This document shows, piece by piece, positions 33,154 through 44,344 of a stretch of 64,000 bases of DNA. The notes below the pieces were generated by a model. It saw nothing but the letters and a program-made list of their open reading frames with translations. It was not told the DNA's origin and ran no database searches. Numbering within the stretch: position 1 is the stretch's first letter; the number at the start of each line of letters is the position of its first letter. The position numbers and the translations under genes were made by a program. The stretch comes from Hysterium pulicare CBS 123377 (lineage: Eukaryota > Ascomycota > Dothideomycetes > Hysteriales > Hysteriaceae): the NCBI GenBank assembly GCA_000467715.1, contig AJFK01000620.1, positions 90,747 to 154,746 on the forward strand. Reading direction: 5' to 3'.

Positions 33154-34036
33154 TTAGAACAAGCGGTCTCTCAAGATATCAATCATCTTCGCCCCACCAT
33201 AGTTTTGAATCTTGGACTGCTCCTTTGCAACCAGCATAGCTCTATACCTCATCTTGTTGCCGTTCAACTTCTCAACAGCCTCTGCAATTCCCTTTCCGTT
33301 CAACCCACACCTCTCAAGACTTGGTTTGATACCGTGCGAAGCGGCGAACGCGATTATCTCGTCATGTTTAGCACGAGAAGCCACGAGGCTTGATTTAAGG
33401 TTGTATCCATCAAAGAAGCATTGAAAAGCGCTACACATTACTCAGCCTCGAATTCCAAAAGACAAAGAAGGCACCACGAACTTCGGGCAGAGAAATATGG
33501 CCTTGTGGTGCTGCGAGCGGAATCACAGTCCTAGCACGGGCAACGACATTCTTCAATAAAAACCTTCACAGCAAGTATCAGCACCAGTCTCAACAAGAAG
33601 ACAGACCAACACCACTTACTTATCCCAATCCGGATACGTATTCCCCGCCACAACAAGCACATCCACCGGCTTCACCACCTTCTTAACTTCGCCCAAGAGA
33701 TAAAACTCCTCAGCACCAGATTCCTTTGCCTCCTGCTCCTTCCCTCGGCTCGTACTAAACACGACCACCTCCGCACGAATCCCGATGATAGCTGCCGCCG
33801 GCCCGATCACCGATGCGAAATTGCGTTACGGAGGCACCGACGCCTTCGACGATGCCGACGCCTTCATGGCCGAGGGCGAGGCCGTAGGGGATGAAGGCTA
33901 GGTCGGTGCCGCAGAGGCCGGAGTGGGTGATTCGGAGGACGATGTCGCGGGAACCGAGCGCGGAGAGGTCGGCGGGGGTTTGATTTATAGAGCCTTCAAT
34001 GCCACGGTAGACGGTGTTCGAGGTTGGGCTGGTCAT
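33154..34036 (-). pseudogene. zinc-type alcohol dehydrogenase (MDR) relic with internal deletion
   Basis: The N-terminal GroES-like part starts normally at 34036 and has two zinc-site elements, HSGLCGTD and LGHEGVG, up to RIGDRAG. At about 33800 it jumps straight to the end of the Rossmann helix, followed in another frame by AEVVVFSTSRGKEQEAKESGAEEF. The third catalytic ligand region, the structural-zinc loop and the GxGGxGH dinucleotide motif, roughly 100 residues, are missing. Downstream, VLVVAGNTYPDWDK can be spliced (GTAAGT..AAG) to FLLKNVVARARTVIPLAAPQG, but another frame break follows before the normal C-terminal LKSSLVASRAKHDEII part. It cannot encode a working enzyme; the parent was probably a cinnamyl-alcohol-dehydrogenase-like MDR. 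Confidence 0.75.
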
Positions 34037-34514
34037 TTTAGGCGTTGGTATAGGGAGTAGAGTGATTACGTTAGATGGGGAAGAAGATTGGAGTAAAATT
34101 GCTTGATTATCATCTGGACTCTGCGTTATATCTTTCCAGCACGAAAATATGGAATGAATAGGACATGCAACGTACTTCTAAGATTCAACATAATCTCCCA
34201 AATGAGTATTCAGCAACACCATTTACTAACCCGCTGCAGAGTCAATAGGTGTGCTTTGTCGACGAAAACAACCACATAATCAAGAGATGTAACTGGTCGT
34301 GAGAGGCCTTCTCGGCTAGAATCATCTAAAAATTACTCAACATGGCTGGAGTTATTTCAAACGACGGATTAGTCGGCATGCCGAACACTTGGGTTGATTA
34401 TGTATCGCGATCTAGGGCGGACATCATCACACCACCATATCACAATCATTCCACAACACCACCAAAGCTTGCAATAGTAAGATATTTATTTCACCTAGCG
34501 GAACTACCGAAGGC
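34037..34514. other. intergenic region
   Basis: 0.48 kb between the MDR relic's start and the hydantoinase gene's stop. Nothing recognised; the ORF at 34342 on the plus strand is mostly antisense to the hydantoinase exon. Confidence 0.4.
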
Positions 34515-37500
34515 TCATTTCGAGTATTCGTCAATCACACTCACTGGCTTTACAAACTTGCCTAATGGTTTATACTCAAGATCAAGACCAAACCCTTTCG
34601 GCCCACCAATTTCGATTCCTCTTGGAGAAGTCCATCTATCCGAAGCCGTGATCCCGAGTACTAAAACCAGTAGCCCGTATCTATACTCCGGAGTTCCAAT
34701 TGCCTCGCCGTTCTGCGCATCGATGACAGAGATGAGATCCGGCACAATGGCCAGGACATCTTCACTCCCATCATCCTTCATGCGCAGCGCAGCGATATTC
34801 TCATTTTTAAACGGTATCTTAATCTTCCCTGAGAACTTCGGCCCCCCTCTATCATCTGCATCGCTAACATTCGCTCCTTCTACGATTACTTCTCCATAGA
34901 TATGACCCATCCTCAACGTTCTATCAACACCAATGATTTTGCCTTTGAAGAGAACTTTGCCGGTTTCTGCCCCGCCTACTTCTTCGATTATGGACTCCGC
35001 TACGGTATCGATGCGGTTTTCCTTTCGGGCGCATGCTACCGCCCGGCCTATCCGCCACGAGAGAGATATAGTATGCTCGACTACCCATCGTTTTGTTTCT
35101 GCACCAGTTACAGGCCCTTCGGCACAGCCAACATGGGACCCCAGTTGTGATAGACCTGCTCGGAAGACTCTCTCTACCGTCAGATCGCTGTTGGCTTTGG
35201 GCATATAAACAACGTTCCCGTTTCCATCGGCCATTGTGATGGGACAGAAAATTGTACTTCTCTCATTGAATACCACCGGTGTGGTTTGCCATTTAGTTGG
35301 ATAAGCTCGACCCATCCAATCGCCATCCACGGTCGGGAGGTTCATATTCGTACTTGCTCCAAGGATCATTCCTTGCAGACCATTTCCGCCTCCTATCTCT
35401 AATGCGATCATGGCTGTGGCTCGTCCGCCTTTGAAGAGTTTGTACAGCTCCTCTTGCGCCTCCATCATCCTAGGTCAAATTTCATCAGTGTCCACTAGTT
35501 AGCTGCGCGAGCTCCGCAGCGACTTACTCATCACCCTGTAGCTTCTCTATACCAACCGTTGGAGAGCCCGCCCCGCCTCCGCAACCAACCAAGTCATCGT
35601 CTTTCAGGTCATAAGGATTTACGACTTTGATTATTCCGCCAGCTCGTAGGATCCCGCGCATTCTGAGCATGCTGGAGTAAGGGCTCCCACCACCACCGGT
35701 ACCAAGGATATAACAACCGATCGTTATCCAGTCCAAGTCTGTTTCGGAGATGTACCACACTCGATCTTCCACTTTCGGCTTGTACGTTCCAATGTCTACT
35801 TCATGGAGGCTCTTGCCAAAACCAGCAGTATCACTTTCGGAGTGATCCTGCTGCTGCGGAGCATCGGCCTTCTCCATGATCATTGCTTCTGGTTCATCTT
35901 CTTTCCGTATGTGTAGATTCGCAAAATCACTCGCGCGAGAGAAGTCGAGATCTCCTGCAGCTCGAACAATGAAACGCGACTTGTTCGCAATATACTGGAG
36001 TGGCAAGGTTTCCATCTCCGCGATCTCTACTGAGCTTTGCGATGCGCCAGCTTCGACCGTCTTTTGGATAGCTTCTTTCGATATATCCTCTAATAACTCT
36101 TTGGGTGTCCTCGTTTCGGTGGATTTTACAGTATCGATTACCGCGCTCACTCTAGCCATAGCAGCTCCGATGGCATTGGCTACTCCTGACCATTCCGGTT
36201 TGATGACACGACTGGCGCCTTCAAGCTCGTCAGGAGCGATTATAGCTCCGCCGCCTACCAAAAGAACTGGAAGGTCTTCTGGGGATGTTTTCATAGTATC
36301 AACAACTCTCTCAAGCATCCTTTTTACTTCCACCTGATATTCGAAGCAATCGGCTTCGCTCAATTTTCCTCTCACCAATGAAGAATCACCAATCTCAAGA
36401 CTCGAGGACCCAGCTACCGTGTAATCGGTTGCAGTTGGAACATCCCCTCCAAATACTAGGGCTTTTTCGGGGAGCTTGTGTCCAACGGACTCGGGTCCAA
36501 CTGTCATCTGGCCGTTCTGCTTTCGGACAAGAGAACCTCCACCAAGCCCGATACTCTTCACATCCGGGCAGGAAAAGTTCATTCGTACGCCAGATAGCTC
36601 ACTGTACGCGGCTTGTTGTCGAGGAAAACCATTTGCGAGAAGTAAGCCGACATCTAACCTATGTTAGTCATGATACGTGCTGAATGAACCTAGGCACGAA
36701 GCTTACCTGTCGTAGTGCCACCAACATCAACGACCATCATTGCCTCCTTGATATCTTTCCCAACGAGAAATGCAGCGCCTCTCATACTGTTTGTCGGTCC
36801 CGAACTGAATGTACGGATAGGTAGTTTAGCAGCCAAATCTCCCGAAAGAATCGTGCCATCATTCTGCGTGATGAAGACCGGACATCTCAACCCCAGCTTC
36901 TTGATCGGGTCCTGGAAACTATTGATAGTCGCCCGGGCAAAAGCCAGTATAGAGGCATTTAAAATGGCCGCGTTCTCCCGTTCTAAGAACCCTAACTGCG
37001 CCACCTCTTTGGAAATCACAACATCGACACCCGCGATCTCCTCCCTCACAATCTCCGCCACCTTCTCTTCTTGCCTATAAACGACATCGATGGGACTGAA
37101 GACTCCATTGACAACCACACTACGGATCCCCTTGCTCTTGATAACCTTACACTGCTCTCTGATTTCCGACGATGAGATCTCAGAAATCAAGTTGCCGTCG
37201 ATTTCGAGTCCGCCTTTTACGAGGGCGTAGTGACCGAGAATCAGCTTCCGCATATCGGAGGGCCAGTCGATGCAGGGTGGGGCGTGCTTTGAGAATGGAC
37301 CACAGAGTCGTAGGACGGCGACGCGGGAGAGACGTGTTCTATCTCGAGTGACGACTGCATTGACGAAGTGCTGTGAAGATTTAATATCGTCGATATCGCA
37401 GGCGTACTGGAGGCTTATTGGAGGACTTTCTTACTGTGGTTCCAATGGTTACGCTTGCTATGTCTTCTGGATTCACTTTTGCGGACTTGAACATTGATGC

Positions 37501-37783
37501 GATGGCATTATTGATTCCTTCGCTTGGATTTGATGTCGTGGGCTCTTTATGCCTGTGATATCTCTGAGCTATGTTGAAGGTTGCATGTGTTGAAGGCTTA
37601 CCATGCTATAATACCTTTGTCTGTCTCCGATGATCTTGATGGATCAAGTATAACACCGTCGGTGTTAGTCCTAGAAATCAAGAATCAACCTCTTTTGATC
37701 GTTTCAATGGGGAGTACAGAAGTCGTATACCCGCCTACATCCACACCTATGCGGAGCTTGCGCCATGTCGGATTGGAGCCCAT
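34515..37783 (-). CDS. hydantoinase/oxoprolinase A family protein fused to DUF917
   Basis: Six exons, 37783-37731, 37670-37602, 37552-37435, 37370-36707, 36653-35528 and 35469-34515, encode 994 residues; all five introns are 49-64 nt GT-AG with matching phase. Residues 1-~190 are the Hydant_A_N domain, starting with the ASKHA-type nucleotide loop LRIGVDVGGTNTDGVILD completed by splicing. Next comes hydantoinase A with VDVGGTTTDVGLL and IGLGGGS. From ~residue 600 a DUF917 domain follows, with ILGTGGGGSPY and ALEIGGGNGLQGM. Family knowledge: ATP-dependent hydrolysis of cyclic amides such as hydantoins or 5-oxoproline; the DUF917 role is unknown. The hydantoinase B subunit is not seen nearby. 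The substrate is therefore open. Confidence 0.88.
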
Positions 37784-38740
37784 ACTCACGAGCAATCAGC
37801 AGTATTGTAGCGGAAAGCTGTTGTAAGGTCTCTTTTCGCTAGTTTTGAATTATTCTTGCTAGAATAAGTGAAGAAAGAGCAATATTAGCAAATGTCGTGG
37901 AGGTTTGCGTCGTCTGAATCGTGCGAAGTCGTTTGAGATGCCTAGAATAGAATACGGGACGTGAATGATCTGATTCGAGGCCTAGCATCGTATCTTATCT
38001 ACCCCCTTTCGTACGCCGGAGTATCTAAGAAAGTCGCGGTGCATCTTCAGATTGGACTGCATCTGCGCGCTTTTCGTTGAAGGGGATTGGGATCTACCTG
38101 CCTCATAAATCCTGCATGACGATCCCACATGACCCCGCTATCTCACTTTTGCGACCTCCGCCGGATAACGCAGAGCTTTCGACCTTGAGCTTCACTATTC
38201 AACCAACCCAAACCTAGGAGAGTTCAGGTCCCCGGCGGACTAAACTTCAACGTCGTCTCTTGAAGAATGTCCACCTCGTACTTCTCACCCACAGGGAAGA
38301 GAACTAATCGATATTCTCCCCTTCAACATTCCGTCTCTATCAGTCATAAACCGCCGTCGATTCTCTGAAAGCACGATCTATGCATAAATCAGGCCGATAA
38401 GGATGGGAAGAGCTCTCAAGTCCAGCATATGCGTGAGATCCACCGACGTGCGAAGAGAATATTCGAATGGTTAGGCCCAGCCAGCGACGACAGCGATATC
38501 GGGCTGAAATTTGCGATGAAGCTCTGCAAAGCCATGAAGACAAGCCAAAAAAAAAGAATAAAAAGATGATAACAAGCTTCTTTTCAAGCCCCCAAGGCGA
38601 AACTTAGGCTAGATGAGTTCTCAGCGCCGGCTAGTCCAGGTTGGAAAGCATCCTTTAAGCACTTCGATTAATCATTCTTCTACCACGAATCTGGACTTTC
38701 TAACCATACCTCGAATACCGAACCCCCCATCCAGGCTCGA
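37784..38740. other. intergenic region
   Basis: About 1 kb between the hydantoinase start and the small AT-hook protein. A poly-A run lies near 38547. I see no gene. Confidence 0.4.
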
Positions 38741-39180
38741 TTGTCCATCATGAGTGTCCCGAACTGGCGTTGGATCCCGTTGCCCTCCGCACGGCCCCTT
38801 CATCGTTGGCCGCTCACAAAGAAGATAGATGAACCATACCTAGCCAAACTCGGTGAAGAGCAAAACGACCTCGCCTCTACCTTGTTCATGAGCAAAGAGC
38901 TGGCCAGCAAGCAATCACCTACGACCGTCATCGTTAGCGCCGCGGGCCCATTGAGATTGGTGGCGCTGACTGTGCGATCGTGAAGGCGGAGGGTCAGATT
39001 CATGTTTCTTATATCTTGGAGCCTACGGGAAATAGTGTGACGCCTAAAGCTATGGCTCAGCTTGTGTGTAAAGAGATGAGAGATGCGCTTTTCGCAAAGA
39101 AAAGGCTACTGGCAAGTAGCCCGGTGAAGAGGAAACCGGTCGGTAGGCCTTCAAAGATGCGGAAGCGGATTCCTCATTAG
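38741..39180 (+). CDS. small basic protein with AT-hook-like C-terminus, hypothetical
   Basis: Two frames can be joined by a 53-nt intron (38933-38985; GTTAGC..GCTGAC..AAG) in phase 0 to give about 128 residues. The second part, after AEGQIHVSYILEPTGNS, carries helix-forming KAMAQLVCKEMRDALFAKKR and ends with PVGRPSKMRKR, an AT-hook-like GRP core flanked by basic residues. This suggests DNA contact, but no family is recognised. The intron is weak (AAG acceptor), so a simple frameshift is an alternative. It directly precedes two other unfamiliar proteins on the same strand. Confidence 0.35.
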
Positions 39181-39440
39181 ATCGCTTTCGGATGCAGGAT
39201 TTCTATTCGTTGGAAAACTTGTTTCTCATGTTGTGGTGTATGCAAATATCCGAATACAAAATGATGAGAGTCGATAGTCTTGTCGTATAGCCCCACGCAG
39301 ACGGGTAGTGGCAGTCAATCACGTGTTAAATCCGTTAGTTTTCATTTCCTTTCACCTGGTCACTTAACTCTCTCCTCATTCGCGTACATCTCGCACATGA
39401 TTACTGGACATCCGTGATCCCTCGAAACGGCCCTTGTACG

Positions 39441-40694
39441 ATGGAACGTACTCCGCGTATTCAGCTTACTCGACAAAACTTCTCAGTCTATAGGTATGTG
39501 GCATGGTATAACCAGCAGCGTGAAATTGAGTCACAGTCGGAGTCAACCAATGAGCTTCAAACTTTATCCGGCCATACCACCGATTCTCCAACCACTTCTC
39601 CAATCTGTCCTTCAGCGGAGCCTTCAAGTGCGCTTCCAACACGTTCTTCAACTGCTCCGTCAAAACAGTTCAAGTCGCCCATTTCCGTAACAAAGTCAAC
39701 GGTACCTTCTAACCTGCCACCAAAGCGAGGTCGATATGATCCTATTCCAATCTGGGCTAGCCGAGAAACGCCTCCGCCTGAGCCTGAACCAAAGAAGAAG
39801 AGAGGACGGCATGATTCAATTCCGATCTGGGCTATTCGAGAGTGTAATGATCATCTTTCGGAGGAGTTCTTCTTGTCTGAGCACCACACATCATCCCCAA
39901 CAACTCCAAAGACGGAGGATGCCTTGCATTCGGAGGCCGCCCTTCCTACACTGTTGGATTATGCATCTTTACAACAACGGGATGAAGACGTTCTATTGGG
40001 TAGTAAGTCGTTAGAAGCTGTCACGCCAGATAACCACTTAATATTTGGAGATCAGTTACCCCAAGCTGCGATGCCAAACGAACATATAAACCGCTCACCT
40101 ATGAGTTTCTCCGTCGATGAGCGTTGCAACTGGCACGAGAATGTATTCGTTGAGCAACCTATCGACACAAACGACTCCTTCAACTCGGAACCAGCGGGTC
40201 ACCAATCGGTACAACATGGCGATGATATATCTTGCAGCGGACCTCTTGTTTCATGCACCTCTCCTATCCTGAAGACCAACATCCGACATCTTGGTCGGGA
40301 GCCGCCCTCCGAGCCTGCCCTTGGCGAAATTTGCTCATCCGTTGCAAACGAGACTTCATCTGTGGGCGATACCCTGGATGTGAACGAAACTTCGGTGGTG
40401 GATGAATCCTTAGCTGTGGACGAGACTTCGGTGGTGGATGATACCTCGGACGAGACCGAGCCTACGCTTCTTTACGAGACTCTATATATGCAAGAGCGTC
40501 CGGAGTTAACCGAGACTCCAGAGGTACTCCGAGCTCCAGAGTTGAGAGTTGACAATGTGCGGTATCGCTGGATGCTTTCCCTCCTCGAAACACCGCCGGT
40601 TGGCGTCCTGAACGAATCCTCAGCACCAGACATCTTAACAGAATCAAGCAGTACACCGTCACTTGTGACTTTGTTCTGTCCCAAGTTCTACTAG
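39441..40694 (+). CDS. Ser/Pro-rich protein with two RGRxDxIPIWA motifs, function unknown (tandem copy 1)
   Basis: A 417-residue open frame from an ATG at 39441 (an upstream GTG is in frame). After a ~100-residue Ser/Thr/Pro-rich leader it carries two copies of a 15-residue motif, RGRYDPIPIWASRE and RGRHDSIPIWAIRE, separated by PPPEPEPKKK. Then follow a LLDYASLQQ segment and an acidic low-complexity part with repeated SVVDE/SVVDD units. The frame ends at 40694, but the neighbouring frame is open from ~40670 to 41172 with similar Ser/Pro composition. A 1-nt shift or an unseen splice may therefore hide a longer C-terminus. The gene at 41746 shares motif, SLQQ block and acidic repeats, so the two are tandem paralogues. 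No known domain recognised. Confidence 0.5.
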   Translation: MERTPRIQLTRQNFSVYRYVAWYNQQREIESQSESTNELQTLSGHTTDSPTTSPICPSAEPSSALPTRSSTAPSKQFKSPISVTKSTVPSNLPPKRGRYDPIPIWASRETPPPEPEPKKKRGRHDSIPIWAIRECNDHLSEEFFLSEHHTSSPTTPKTEDALHSEAALPTLLDYASLQQRDEDVLLGSKSLEAVTPDNHLIFGDQLPQAAMPNEHINRSPMSFSVDERCNWHENVFVEQPIDTNDSFNSEPAGHQSVQHGDDISCSGPLVSCTSPILKTNIRHLGREPPSEPALGEICSSVANETSSVGDTLDVNETSVVDESLAVDETSVVDDTSDETEPTLLYETLYMQERPELTETPEVLRAPELRVDNVRYRWMLSLLETPPVGVLNESSAPDILTESSSTPSLVTLFCPKFY

Positions 40695-41745
40695 AAGACC
40701 TCAAGCGACCCAAAATCCAGTCACTGAAACAACAAACAGTGAATCCTACCCCACGGAATCGGACCAGCAGGTGACTCGTTCTTCTCCCAGACACTCCAAC
40801 AGGTCAACACTTGTCGCCTCGGCTGCTCGGTATTCCTTGCAACCGAACCCCTCCAGTCCTGCAGCCATCCCATTGGACTATAACTTATCCGATAATGGAT
40901 TGTGGCGTTGGCCGCATCCCAATTGTCCCAAGCGTTGTTCAACAAGAAACCATTCTACACACTTGATAAGAGCACAAAAAGACCACACTTTGGCTCTAAA
41001 ACAACCATACTCCAACACCCCCAAGCCTAAGCAGTTATATTTTGCCCGGGAGGAATCAGGCGAGCTTCGAAAACAGCCGCGGTGGGCATCGCAAGTTTAC
41101 CATCCCATTCTTCCACGGGTACGACTTCCATTACCGAGTCCCTCGCCTTCGGGTGTTACCTACAACATTTAATTTTTCGGTACCTCCGGTCGGCTTCTCT
41201 GATCATCCCTCGGCCTAATTTGAACATGGTCAAAAATGACAGGGTTCTTTAAAGTCAACTTCCTGAAGAAGAAAAATTGGTAATGTCATGATATCGTGCA
41301 TGGACATGGTTAGTCAGCATAGTCTTGTCAGGATTCCTCGTACCCCTCCTGTGATTTAGAACCACAACTTCTAACAAAACTCGTTTGATCACCCTTCGTC
41401 TACTGCTTGATTGCATCATGACAGGTCAAGCCCAATCACGCGTAAGCGGTGTTTATATTTCATTGTAATATGTGGTCTAACGGTGCTTCTTTGATTTCTC
41501 TTCCGGTTCTCGTTGGTTTTAGTTCTTTGGTTTAACGCTATCGTCACTATTGACGACGACAAAATTCAACAATTATGAGTTGACCATGACCCATGGATCG
41601 CTGAGCCACTCCGTTGAATTAATGCGCACCTGGCGCAAACTAAATAGCGCTCGGTAGATCTTCTCTTTCAAAACTTTCCAACGCTCTTCATCAACACTAC
41701 CATATCGACAAGCTACACCACCTTGCCGACCCTAGGACTCAACAA
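40695..41745. other. region between tandem unknown genes
   Basis: The first half (to 41172) is an open Ser/Pro-rich frame that may be the displaced C-terminus of the preceding gene. The rest is the probable promoter of the next gene; no further signal seen. Confidence 0.35.
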
Positions 41746-43456
41746 ATGCCTCTCTTAGCGCACTTTCACCTGTCATCCCAGAGAGGAAGGCATGACCCCG
41801 TTCCGATTTGGGCCATTCGAGAGAGTGAGAACATGCTTGTGGAGCAGGTGGCTATCGGCGAACAGGTTTTCTATTCTGCGCCCTATGCAGCGTCCCTTGA
41901 TATTTCAGACGGCGAGGATGAGCCTCAATCCGAGGCAGCCCCTACGGCATTGTTAGATTTTGCATCCTTACAACAACTAGAGGAAGACTCTGCAATGGAG
42001 AATGAATTGTCAGGAGCTGCCAGGCCAGAAGGCCGGTCGACATTAGAGGATCAGTTACGTAGAGCGGCGGTGTCTTATCAAGAGAGCCTGTCAGTTACAA
42101 ATGCCTCCATCGATACGTCGCTTGGCGAAAGCCTCTTTTCCTCTGCGCAATATGCACCTCGGTTCAAATGGCCAGCTAAGGCAGTCATTATCGACATGAC
42201 CTGCGACACCAAAAGCAGTGGAGATGAAGTATTGGCGTCTTTTGACGTTCCCGAAAGCGAGGATGCGTCTCAATCAGAGCCTGCCCTTCCTAGGGCCAAA
42301 CCTACCAAGAGAAAGAAGCCTCAGGCTGTCTTCCAGACCCGCCGCAAGAATAAGGCCGGAAGGACGATTGCTGCCGAGGAAGAAGATATCCTGGATGATG
42401 CTCCGGTTGTAGACGATACTACAAGCATGGATGACACTACGGTCGTGAACAAGACTTTGGAGGCAATTGAGACATCAAGTGTGGAAGTCGGGAAACTCCC
42501 GAATGTTCAGCGGTAAATTCCAGCGGATCTGACTAACGTTAAGAAAACTGCTGATCCCATTTAATAGATCAGCGACGTCCCAACGCAATGTTTACATCAC
42601 GCGAGCAAAGGTTCATACATACAGCCTAGGCGCTCCTGCAGGAACTGCGTTGCGTACGCCCACCAAGCACTTAGCGGTACATCACCGGCACATTTACCAA
42701 AGCGTTAACGATGTCCCCCCACTGCAGCCAACCATCCCAAATCTTGTCACTGAAAACTCAATGCGTGGATCCCCTGCCCCAGAATTAGATCAGGCTTCCT
42801 TGGATGTCGAAGCTATATCTAGCATATCAAGCTCTTCGCCTCCGCAAGAGCCACTGTACACGCCACATAGATCTCCTCCACGCACGGCCAACGCAGAGGA
42901 GGGCTACGCCAGAATGCGGGCCCTGCAGTCGCGCATCGTATGGGTGCCAGGAGTCGAAAAAGTCCGGGGCCCCTACCTTCCTACCGTCCAGGATAAATGG
43001 TGGTCTAAGACAGAGGAGGAGTTGGCTGACATGGTACCAGGTAAACGACGAGACTGGTATCATATTGGTCGTATCATGGAGACAACCTTGGGCGAACAGC
43101 TAGTCGGAGAAAACCGCTGCCAGCGTTGCCAGGAATATGGACGTGAATGCTGGAGATATTCCTTAGTGGGGACCCAACAGATATCGAAAGCAGGGTCCGC
43201 CTGCGCTTGGTGTCGTATTAGACCTGCGGCTGGTGGGTGCAGCTTAGCAAGATACGTCAAAAGCCACAAGAAACGCGCACCTTTGCCACCCGCTCGGACT
43301 CCTAGATTGATCGCGGCGAAACCACTGCAAGACAGTACCCCGGAAGTGACTCAGTCCTCTCTGGAAAACCACAACAGCTTAACACTTGCCACCCCTTCTG
43401 TTCTGTATCCATCGCGACCTGCCTCGACTATTTCTAAGCCAGACTTCCTTCGCTGA
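41746..43456 (+). CDS. RGRxDxxPIWA motif protein with Zn2Cys6-like cysteine domain (tandem copy 2)
   Basis: Two exons, 41746-42512 and 42568-43456, around a 55-nt intron (GTAAAT..CTAAC..TAG) encode 551 residues. Near residue 14 is one RGRHDPVPIWAIRE motif, then LLDFASLQQLEED, a basic KPTKRKKPQ patch and acidic VVDDTT repeats, all with counterparts in the gene at 39441. Exon 2 adds a part the first copy lacks: KWWSKTEEELADMVPGKRR, then six cysteines, CxxC-x6-C-17 residues-CxxC-x8-C, around CQRCQEYGREC and CAWCRIRPAAGGC. The spacing resembles a Zn(II)2Cys6 cluster with a longer central loop, so DNA or RNA binding is possible (inference). The protein ends at 43456 in a Ser/Pro tail. No family name can be given. 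Confidence 0.6.
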
Positions 43457-44344
43457 ACGACCTCGAAGACTTGTTGAGCATCTACACAAATCGTGAACCG
43501 GAGGGCGGTGTTGTCGCGAATTACACCCTACGTCCCTGGAAGACCCTTAGCCAAGAGAGAAGGACCGAGATAGCTCATGCTCGATTAATCGAAGGAATGT
43601 GTGGGGACCGCCCCTCACGCCATGTGGCCATTTTTCGAAGTCTGAGCACAAGTGCAGGGTGTATCACGCCAGTTATGGTACGAATCCTACCCTTGGTGTT
43701 GATTGTCAGTACTGTCGGTTGTTCTCTATGGCTTGTAGCCTCTCGTTTCCGCGATAAAGTTTGTCAATATTCTCATGTTGGCTAGAAACTGGATGGAAGG
43801 CATTCATTTGTGTCCTATGGCGCTGTTTACTCAAAGGTTCTTGTAGGTAAGTATGTCTAGCATACTTTGCTAACCGTCCTTCTATCACATGACCGTCAAA
43901 GCTTTGGCAATGGACCGCTCTTTGTGGAAGCCTGGGGAAGTGGAGGGGCTGGGACATTTGTAAAAGTAATTGTACTCCGTGTAGTCCGCTCTCAAATAAA
44001 ATACCCTGCTGTTTCTGCTCTGGCTGGAGGTGTCATGATTTATCGTTTTCAAGAGACGTGGATACGCATACCGAACTTCTTCTCCACTACTCTACAAAAT
44101 GAACTTAGAATCGGCACAAGGCGTTAAGGTAAGTTGCCGTCGTTGAAGATTATTTGGAAAGTCAAGTGCGGATGAGATGGATTCAAACCTTGCATGGCCA
44201 ATCTCCCTATCGCGCTAGTGCTGACACTTGGCTCTGCTCTGCGCCACTCATCTCCAATTCCCTTGATAAACTCTCAACGAGCCGTCTCTTGAACACACAC
44301 CGAATCTTCCCTCGCGCACAAGCATTCACCTGCATCAATTCATC
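43457..44344. other. intergenic region containing a dispersed repeat copy
   Basis: 0.9 kb upstream of the membrane protein gene. Short frames at 43471-43785 and 43867-44127 are not convincing. The segment from about 44030 to 44202 is repeated near 62.5 kb (listed separately). Confidence 0.4.
44030..44202 (+). repeat. dispersed repeat, copy 1
   Basis: About 170 bp aligning, with many substitutions and small gaps, to 62442-62614 in the same orientation. Shared words include CAAGGCG, TGCCGTC, TTGGAAAGT and ATGGCC in the same order. No terminal repeats or coding capacity are evident; perhaps a decayed element fragment. Confidence 0.6.

Noticed and set aside
38741-43456. The AT-hook protein and motif genes as parts of a transposon
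   Set aside because: No transposase, reverse transcriptase, helicase or terminal repeats were found around them.
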